Below, in pieces: positions 49,003 through 55,772 of a stretch of DNA of 55,772 bases. The number at the start of each line of letters is the position of its first letter. Positions within the stretch are counted from its first letter, which is position 1. The position numbers and the translations under genes were made by a program. This DNA is from an uncultured beta proteobacterium (lineage in GTDB: Bacteria; Pseudomonadota; Gammaproteobacteria; Burkholderiales; Burkholderiaceae_C). The notes under the pieces were generated by a model that saw only the letters and a program-made list of their open reading frames with translations, searched no databases and was not told where the DNA came from. The stretch lies in contig CAIQBN010000567.1 of the NCBI GenBank assembly GCA_903870065.1, positions 1 through 55,772 on the forward strand. Direction: 5' to 3'.

Positions 49003-50736
49003 TCAGTGATCACCACGCAGACGCCGCATGGTATCGACCAGCGTCTCGTTGTCAGGGTTTAACTTGGCACCCTCGTTCCAAATGGCTCTGGCTTCCTCGC
49101 GTGCTCCACTAATCCAGAGAACTTCCCCGAGATGGGCTGCTATTTCAGCGTCGGGGCGGGCTTGAAAGGCTTCTCTGAGCAACCGCTTTGCCTCGGCAAG
49201 ATTGCCGGAACGAAATTCGACCCAGGCAAGACTGTCAATAATAAATGGATCATTTGGCGCAAATGTCAGTGCTTTGCTGATCAGTTCGCGCGCTTCGACC
49301 AGGCGGATATTGCGATCTGCCAAGGAATATCCCAGGGCGTTGTACGCATGGTGGTACTCCGGTTTCGCCTGCATGACTTTTCGCAATAGGCGCTCCATTT
49401 CTTCGTTTTTGCCGATTTTCTCAGCGATCATCGCTTGGTCATAAATTAGTTCGGTTTCGTCTGGATAGACGGAGGTTGCATCCTCCAGCATTTGGTATGC
49501 CGCGGCATACAAGCGGTTGTCGCGCAACAACTGCACTTCGGCATTCAACTTTTCCAATGCGTCCGAGGCATGGACCTCGGGAACGTCCCGAATAAGCTTG
49601 CGGGCATCTTCAATCTTGCCTTGGCGCGCCAATATTCCCGCGCGGCGTTTTTGTACACGAAGAGCATCCGAAGGACTGTCGATCTTGTCTAGATAGGCGT
49701 TAGCTTCAGTGAGTTTTTTGTCCTGTTCGGCAATTTGTGCCAACAGTAAGTATGCCTGGACCAAGCCGCGCGACATGGCGCCCTTTGGGTCAGCATCCGC
49801 ATTCTTGGAACTCAGGTCGACAAACTTGCTAAGGGATGTTTCGGCCTTTTTCAGAAACTTGTCTTGCAATTCAAGGGAGCCCTGCAACAACCAAGCGTCG
49901 GGAAAATCTGGATTTTCTGCCGTTAGCGATTGAGTTTGAAGGTAGGCTTCCGCGTACCGTTGGGAATTGATGAGGCTGCGTGCGTACGCCATTCGCACAT
50001 TGGGCGCTGGCGTTCCCGCCAAATAGTGACGCACAAGTTTCTCGGCATCCGGAGTCTTCGGGGTCATCAGTCCAATGGCGAGCAGTACCGGTTCGACCGC
50101 AGTAGGGTCCAGGGTGGTGCCGCGACGGGCGGCATCAAGCGCACCTTCTACATCGTCAGCTTGTTGGCGCAACACGCCGACGGCCGCCCAGGCGCTTGGA
50201 CCGGTGGCGCGGTTTAAAAACTCCATTGAAAGGGCTTTTTCCACTACGCTCGCAGCCAACTTCTTGTCAGTGACCCTGGCGAAATACCGCGGAATCAAGC
50301 TTATGGCTCCTGCGCGCTCGGCGGGCGCCATTCCAGCCAATTCACGTTTTAGCGGTTCGTACGTCTGCGTAATCCGGTTCAATCCCAACAGAATTTGGAA
50401 CTGAAAGCGATTAGCCTCCTTGGACGACGGAAAAGCACGTGCCCATGCCTGCGCCGCGTCTAGCGCCGCTTCACCGCTGCGCGCGCGCAATGCAATTTCA
50501 ACGGCACGCTCATACAGCCGCGGTGCGTTGGCCTTGCGCGCCGCGTCCAGCATCAGGGAGTAGGCCGCGCCGTGGTCACCGGCCTGCTCAGAGAGTTCGC
50601 TGACCAATAATTGGTACAGTAATTCACCGTCCAAATTGGAGTTATCGGGGTCTTGTGCCCTGGGTGCGGCGCTAAGCGCGGTGCCGCAAATGCAGGCCGC
50701 CGCAATGAAGATGGTAATAAATCGATGGATTCGTGA
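49003..50736 (-). CDS. Exported tetratricopeptide-repeat protein
   Basis: Signal peptide MSRIHRFITIFIAAACICGTALSAA; TPRs such as EYHHAYNALGYSLADRNIRLVEARELISKALTFAPNDPFIIDSLAWVEFR. Confidence 0.88.
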   Translation of the reverse strand, partial: SRIHRFITIFIAAACICGTALSAAPRAQDPDNSNLDGELLYQLLVSELSEQAGDHGAAYSLMLDAARKANAPRLYERAVEIALRARSGEAALDAAQAWARAFPSSKEANRFQFQILLGLNRITQTYEPLKRELAGMAPAERAGAISLIPRYFARVTDKKLAASVVEKALSMEFLNRATGPSAWAAVGVLRQQADDVEGALDAARRGTTLDPTAVEPVLLAIGLMTPKTPDAEKLVRHYLAGTPAPNVRMAYARSLINSQRYAEAYLQTQSLTAENPDFPDAWLLQGSLELQDKFLKKAETSLSKFVDLSSKNADADPKGAMSRGLVQAYLLLAQIAEQDKKLTEANAYLDKIDSPSDALRVQKRRAGILARQGKIEDARKLIRDVPEVHASDALEKLNAEVQLLRDNRLYAAAYQMLEDATSVYPDETELIYDQAMIAEKIGKNEEMERLLRKVMQAKPEYHHAYNALGYSLADRNIRLVEARELISKALTFAPNDPFIIDSLAWVEFRSGNLAEAKRLLREAFQARPDAEIAAHLGEVLWISGAREEARAIWNEGAKLNPDNETLVDTMRRLRGDH

Positions 50737-50777
50737 CATCAGACCATAATAATCCAACCTGATTGACCGTTTTATTC

Positions 50778-51593
50778 ATGCCTGAACTACCCGAAGTTGA
50801 AGTGACTCGCTTGAGTTTTGCCGACCGCATTGCCGGCGCTCGAATTGTCGGCGTGCGCGTGGGTAAACCGCTTCGGTGGCCGCTCCAGGTTCTGCCGGAA
50901 GTGCTGGTCGGGCAGCAGGTTGTTCGCGTACGCCGAAGAGGTAAGTACTTATTGCTCGATCTAGACCGCGGTATTTTGTTTATTCATTTGGGCATGTCGG
51001 GAAGCTTATCGTTTGTTAGCAATGCGCCGACCAGTGGAAAGCATGATCATTTCGACCTGGGCACATCACAAGGCGTACTGCGCCTCAACGACCCTCGTCG
51101 CTTTGGCGCAGTCGTGTATGTCAATTCCTTGGATGAACCGCTTGCGATCAAATTGCTTGGCAAGCTAGGTATGGAGCCGCTGGACCCTGGCTTCGACCCT
51201 GTGTTGTTTTATGAACGCATTGTTCGCCGAAAGGCTCCAATCAAGCAAGTATTATTGGCGGGAGATGTTGTCGTCGGAGTCGGCAATATCTATGCTTCTG
51301 AGGCACTTTTTCAAGCAGGGATTCGGCCGACCGTGCGGGCTTGCCGCTTATCGCGACCACGGGTCGCAAAACTATACGAGTCGGTTCGCGATGTGCTGGC
51401 GCGCGCCGTCACGAAGGGCGGCAGCACACTTCGTGATTTTTCCAACGCGCAGGGTGAGGCAGGTTATTTTCAATTCGATGCAATGGTCTATGGACGTGAG
51501 GGATTGCCTTGCAAAGTCTGCGGGACACCCATTCGTGCAATCCGCCAAGGCCAACGCGCGAGCTTTTTCTGCGGTCAGTGCCAAAAGCCGTAA
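50778..51593 (+). CDS. mutM: Formamidopyrimidine-DNA glycosylase
   Basis: MPELPEVEV; zinc finger [26 protein letters not shown]. Confidence 0.97.
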   Translation: MPELPEVEVTRLSFADRIAGARIVGVRVGKPLRWPLQVLPEVLVGQQVVRVRRRGKYLLLDLDRGILFIHLGMSGSLSFVSNAPTSGKHDHFDLGTSQGVLRLNDPRRFGAVVYVNSLDEPLAIKLLGKLGMEPLDPGFDPVLFYERIVRRKAPIKQVLLAGDVVVGVGNIYASEALFQAGIRPTVRACRLSRPRVAKLYESVRDVLARAVTKGGSTLRDFSNAQGEAGYFQFDAMVYGREGLPCKVCGTPIRAIRQGQRASFFCGQCQKP

Positions 51594-51598
51594 AGGCG

Positions 51599-53599
51599 AT
51601 GACGGGTCACAATGCTATATTGAGCAGCTTGACGGGGGACGACTTGACTACTTCATTTAACGAACAGTTTGATCAGCTTGGCACATGGCGGCGCGAGTTT
51701 GCCTTGCGACTAAAGTTGCTCGGTGAATGGATGAAGGACAACGAACTGCTGGATGCCGCCGTTGACGAGCGGTTGCGCCGCCTGGGCACCCAGGTGCGAT
51801 CCGACAAGGTGATGGTGGCATTTGTCGCGGAGTTTTCTCGCGGCAAGTCAGAGATGATTAATGCCGTTTTTTTTGCTGGTTATGGCCGTCGAATCATGCC
51901 GGCCAGCGCCGGTCGAACAACAATGTGCCCTACGGAGATGGGTTATGACGCAGATGTACCGCCATGCTTGCGCCTACTTCCCATCGAAACCCGAATGCAG
52001 CCTCAGGCGCTGATGGAATGGCGCATGGTTCCTGAAAAGTGGACCAGAATTGATCTCGACGTCAACAATCCGCAGCAGTTGGCTTCGGCCTTGGAAAAAG
52101 TGGCAGAAACCCGAAAAGTGACACAGGACGAGGCTCACGCCCTGGGGTTTTGGCATAGCCAGGCGCCGGAAGACAATCCAATGGTTGACGCTCAGGGCTT
52201 GGTCGAGGTTCCCAAGTGGCGCCATGCTTTGATCAACATTGCCCATCCGTTGCTCAAGCAGGGGCTGGTCATACTGGATACGCCCGGATTGAACGCCATC
52301 GGTGCTGAACCGGAATTGACGGTTAGCCTGATTCCACAAGCCCACGCCGTTGTGTTCATTTTGGGGGCCGATACGGGTGTGACCAAGTCCGACCTGTCCA
52401 TCTGGCGGGAACATCTAATAACTGAAACCGATACCGCCGAAACGCGATTGGTTGTGTTAAACAAAATTGATACCTTGTGGGACGATTTGAGTACCGCAGC
52501 CCAGATTCAAGCGCAAATAGACCGTCAAAAAGTCAGTACTGCCGATATTCTTGGCATTCCTCGTGATCGGGTTATCGCGGTGTCAGCCCAAAAGGGTCTA
52601 GTAGCCAAAGTTACGGACGATGACGAACTGCTGCAGCGAAGCTGTCTGCCATTGCTCGAAGATGCGCTGGGCCGCGGCATGATGGGAAAACGGCAAAAAA
52701 TTCTCGGCGATGCGATGGCTGTAGGTATTGGCGATTTGCGCGCCGAGACAGGCCGTGTGATAAATATCCGCAAACGCGATCTGACCGAGCAAATGATGGA
52801 GTTGAAGGGGTTGCAGGGCAAGAATGCGGCCGTGATCAAGCACATGCGAGCGCGTATATCGCAAGAGCAGGCTGAATTCGATCTTGGAGGAGCCAAAATT
52901 CATGCCGTGCGTTCGGTGCATTTGAAACTTTTGCGCGAGGTGTTTGGAATCCTGGGGTCAACAGCGCTCAAGACAGAAATGTCGCAATTGAGTGGCAAGC
53001 TGATGGAAAAGGGGCTCAAGCTTGGTGTAAAGCGAGCCTATGGCGAAACGTTTGACCGTTTGAGAGCCAATCTGCAAAAGGTGCAGGCGTTGTGCGGTGA
53101 AATTCAGTCGATGCTGGGTGCGACCTTTCGCCAGTTGAACGGTGAACATGGATTTTCATTGCAGGCGCCTCTTGAGCCGCAAATGGCGCAGTACCTCACT
53201 GACTTGGACATGGTTGAGCGCAGCCACATTCAGTATCTTGGCATTGGCAACGCATTCAAGCTGGCGCAACCTGAATTTGCAGACCGGTTAGTGCGCGCGC
53301 TATCAACCAGACTGCGCAGCATCCATGAGATGGCTTTGAGCGATGTTGAGCTGTGGAGTAAGTCCGCTGCGGCACAACTTGATGCGCAACTGCGTGAACG
53401 CCGCAGAAACTTCACCCGCAGAATTGAGGCCATTGACCGCATTCAACAGGCCGCTGGTGGGCTCGAAGACCGCATACAGGACATTGATCAACAGGAGGCA
53501 GCCCTGGGGCAGGTTGAACTCAAGCTGATCGAACTGACCGATTACCTGATATCTGCCAATCAACCCGCCAAAAACCCGGTAGACATCGAGTTTGCCTGA
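51599..53599 (+). CDS. Dynamin-like large GTPase
   Basis: P-loop VAEFSRGKSEMINAVF, conserved T in TTMCPTE, DTPGLNAIG, LNKIDTLWDD; long coiled-coil C-terminus. Confidence 0.86.
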   Translation: MTGHNAILSSLTGDDLTTSFNEQFDQLGTWRREFALRLKLLGEWMKDNELLDAAVDERLRRLGTQVRSDKVMVAFVAEFSRGKSEMINAVFFAGYGRRIMPASAGRTTMCPTEMGYDADVPPCLRLLPIETRMQPQALMEWRMVPEKWTRIDLDVNNPQQLASALEKVAETRKVTQDEAHALGFWHSQAPEDNPMVDAQGLVEVPKWRHALINIAHPLLKQGLVILDTPGLNAIGAEPELTVSLIPQAHAVVFILGADTGVTKSDLSIWREHLITETDTAETRLVVLNKIDTLWDDLSTAAQIQAQIDRQKVSTADILGIPRDRVIAVSAQKGLVAKVTDDDELLQRSCLPLLEDALGRGMMGKRQKILGDAMAVGIGDLRAETGRVINIRKRDLTEQMMELKGLQGKNAAVIKHMRARISQEQAEFDLGGAKIHAVRSVHLKLLREVFGILGSTALKTEMSQLSGKLMEKGLKLGVKRAYGETFDRLRANLQKVQALCGEIQSMLGATFRQLNGEHGFSLQAPLEPQMAQYLTDLDMVERSHIQYLGIGNAFKLAQPEFADRLVRALSTRLRSIHEMALSDVELWSKSAAAQLDAQLRERRRNFTRRIEAIDRIQQAAGGLEDRIQDIDQQEAALGQVELKLIELTDYLISANQPAKNPVDIEFA

Positions 53600-53601
53600 G
53601 C

Positions 53602-54663
53602 GTGGGTTGCGCACCGGTGAACTTTGCCGAAAGGGTAGTGGCGTGGCAATCGATACATGGTCGAAACGATTTGCCGTGGCAGAGTTCACGGGATCCCTAT
53701 CGGGTATGGCTTTCGGAAATCATGCTTCAGCAAACCCAAGTTGTCACGGTGTTGGCGTACTTTGCGAGATTTGTCACCCGATTTCCTGATCTCAACGCGC
53801 TCGCCGCAGCGAGTCTTGATGATGTATTGGGTTTATGGAGTGGATTGGGGTATTACAGTCGTGCTCGCAATTTGCACCAATGTGCTCAGCGGATCAAGAT
53901 GGACCATGGCGGAAGATTTCCCAGTACTGCACAAGCACTGGAGTTGTTGCCTGGAATCGGACGTTCCACTGCTGCCGCGATTGCCTCCATCTGCTTTGGT
54001 GAGCGGGTCGCGATACTCGATGCAAACGTCAAACGGGTATTAACACGGGTGCTGGGTTTTGACGCTGACCTTGCACTTGACGGAAATGTTCGCGCCCTTT
54101 GGGATGCAGCAGCCCAACTATTGCCTTCCGATCCTGAGGCAGCGGTACACATGCCGCGTTATACCCAGGGGATGATGGATTTGGGCGCCACCGTATGTTT
54201 GCCAAAAAAACCTGAATGCCCAACCTGCCCGGTGCGGGATGGGTGTGCTGCAGCGCACGCGGGTGATCCGCAAAAGTATCCGGTGCGCACCCGTACACTC
54301 AAGCGAAGTAGCCAATCGCTCTGGCTCTTGTGGATTCAATCTACTGACGGACATGTCTGGCTTGACCAACGTCCCGCACCGGGCATCTGGGGCGGATTGC
54401 ACTGTCTGCCGTTGTTTGACAGCGAAGATGCCTTAGTACAGTCCTTGCCCGCCCATTGTCGGATTGAATTGCGACCGCTCACTGTGTTCACCCATGTGCT
54501 TACCCATAAAGATCTGCATCTGCATCCCTGGCAACTGAAGTTGAGTAACCAGTCAATGCAAACGATAGTGCGCAATACGGGGAAATGGCAAAGTGCCGAC
54601 GTCTGGCCGCATTTGGGGATGCCCGCACCCATACGAAAGCTTTTGCAGCATGGAGTGCCTTAA
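53602..54663 (+). CDS. mutY: A/G-specific adenine glycosylase, GTG start
   Basis: PWQSSRDPYRVWLSEIMLQQTQVVTVLAYFARF; LPGIGRSTAAAIASICFGERVAILDANVKRVL; 4Fe-4S Cys motif C-x6-CPTC-x5-C (CLPKKPECPTCPVRDGC). Confidence 0.96.
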   Translation: MGCAPVNFAERVVAWQSIHGRNDLPWQSSRDPYRVWLSEIMLQQTQVVTVLAYFARFVTRFPDLNALAAASLDDVLGLWSGLGYYSRARNLHQCAQRIKMDHGGRFPSTAQALELLPGIGRSTAAAIASICFGERVAILDANVKRVLTRVLGFDADLALDGNVRALWDAAAQLLPSDPEAAVHMPRYTQGMMDLGATVCLPKKPECPTCPVRDGCAAAHAGDPQKYPVRTRTLKRSSQSLWLLWIQSTDGHVWLDQRPAPGIWGGLHCLPLFDSEDALVQSLPAHCRIELRPLTVFTHVLTHKDLHLHPWQLKLSNQSMQTIVRNTGKWQSADVWPHLGMPAPIRKLLQHGVP

Positions 54664-54683
54664 CAATGGCCGCCGGTTGGGAG

Positions 54684-54760
54684 TGGTAGGGCGTGTAGGA
54701 CTTGAACCTACGACCAAAGGATTATGAGTCCTCTGCTCTAACCAACTGAGCTAACGCCCC
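54684..54760 (-). tRNA. tRNA with CAT anticodon (Met, or lysidine-dependent Ile2)
   Basis: GGGGCGT acceptor pairing ACGCCCT, anticodon loop CTCATAA, T arm GTAGG-TTCAAGT-CCTAC, encoded CCA. Confidence 0.9.
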
Positions 54761-54794
54761 AAACCAGCGTGGATTGTAATGGCCTTGGCGTGCG

Positions 54795-55772
54795 CTACTT
54801 GTGGTGACTCAGCGCGTTGCTCACCAATTTGGAAGTAATGTCCACAATTTGGATCATCCGGTCATACGCCATACGGGTTGGTCCGATGACGCCCAAGGTA
54901 CCTACGATTTTGCCATCCACTTCGTAGGGACTGCTGACAATTGACAAATCTTCGAACGGCACAACCTGGCTTTCGCCACCAATGAAAATTCGGACACCCT
55001 CTGCCTGGCCAGTGATGTCCATCAACCGCATTAATTGGGCTTTTTGCTCGAATAACTCAAAGGCTCGCCTCAGGTGCCCCATATCACTGGAAAAATCAGA
55101 CACCGACAGCAAATTTCTCTCCCCAGAAATAATCACCTCATCCTGAGTTTCAATGATTGCTTCCGAGCTGACCTTGACAGCCGCTTGCATGAGTGCGGCA
55201 ATTTCCGAACGGAGAGATTCCACTTCCCCCAGCAAACGCTTGCGGACATTGTCAATGTCAAGTCCCACATATTGGCTATTTAAAAAATTGGCCGCTTCAA
55301 CCAGTTGCGTCTGAGAATAATCGAGCTCAGTGAAAATTACACGGTTTTGCACATCGCCATCGGGCGACACAATGATGACCAGCAGGCGACGTTCAGACAG
55401 CCGTAAAAACTCAATATGCCGGAAAACCGAAGTGCGCCGTGGCGCAATCACGACGCCAACAAATTGCGACAAATTGGACAATAGGTTCGCTGCATTAGAG
55501 ATCACCTTTTGCGGTTGATCTGGCGCAAGTATGTGACCGCCAAGCTGACTTGGCTGCACAGTCAACATCGTATCGACGAACAATCGATAACCCCGCGCAG
55601 TAGGAATACGGCCGGCCGATGTGTGCGGGCTCACAATAAGCCCCAATTCCTCCAGATCAGACATCACATTGCGAATCGTTGCCGGTGACAACTCCAGTCC
55701 AGACGCGCGTGACAGCGTGCGGCTACCAATGGGTTGGCCTTCGGCTATGTACCGCTCTACCAGCGCTTTCAA
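54795..55772 (-). CDS. hrcA: Heat-inducible transcription repressor HrcA (5' end beyond window)
   Basis: [66 protein letters not shown]. The first listed residue is a TTG at the window edge, so the true start is probably upstream. Confidence 0.95.
   Translation of the reverse strand: MKALVERYIAEGQPIGSRTLSRASGLELSPATIRNVMSDLEELGLIVSPHTSAGRIPTARGYRLFVDTMLTVQPSQLGGHILAPDQPQKVISNAANLLSNLSQFVGVVIAPRRTSVFRHIEFLRLSERRLLVIIVSPDGDVQNRVIFTELDYSQTQLVEAANFLNSQYVGLDIDNVRKRLLGEVESLRSEIAALMQAAVKVSSEAIIETQDEVIISGERNLLSVSDFSSDMGHLRRAFELFEQKAQLMRLMDITGQAEGVRIFIGGESQVVPFEDLSIVSSPYEVDGKIVGTLGVIGPTRMAYDRMIQIVDITSKLVSNALSHHK

Overview
The window is 55.8 kb of what looks like a betaproteobacterial (Comamonadaceae/Rhodoferax-like, by gene content and order) chromosome. 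It is mostly housekeeping: dnaE2 (3' part), ppdK, pbpC plus alpha-2-macroglobulin, ftsY, rsmD, coaD, pth, rplY, prs, ispE, lolB, mutM, mutY and hrcA (5' end cut), with two tRNAs. Three parts stand out. (1) A dispersed ~46-bp element occurs in at least four clear copies and two weaker ones. In coding sequence it is always read in the same frame when sense, and it supplies the hydrophobic export-signal region of LolB and of a DUF4124-type protein, probably also the N-terminal hydrophobic segment of PbpC, plus an internal PbpC linker. This resembles an in-frame selfish repeat exapted as secretion signals. (2) A candidate sigma-54 regulon at 12.6-16.8 kb: a PAS/AAA+/Fis-type activator, five helically phased 11-bp iterons, a -24/-12-like promoter, then an ETHE1-like MBL-fold protein that has lost key metal ligands, a group II truncated haemoglobin and ccoG. 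(3) A transporter-less locus at 4.6-8.2 kb: two solute-binding-like proteins, one fused to a VWA domain, with an XpaC-like membrane protein. A dynamin-like GTPase sits between mutM and mutY. All family calls were made by eye from the supplied translations; no database search was run.
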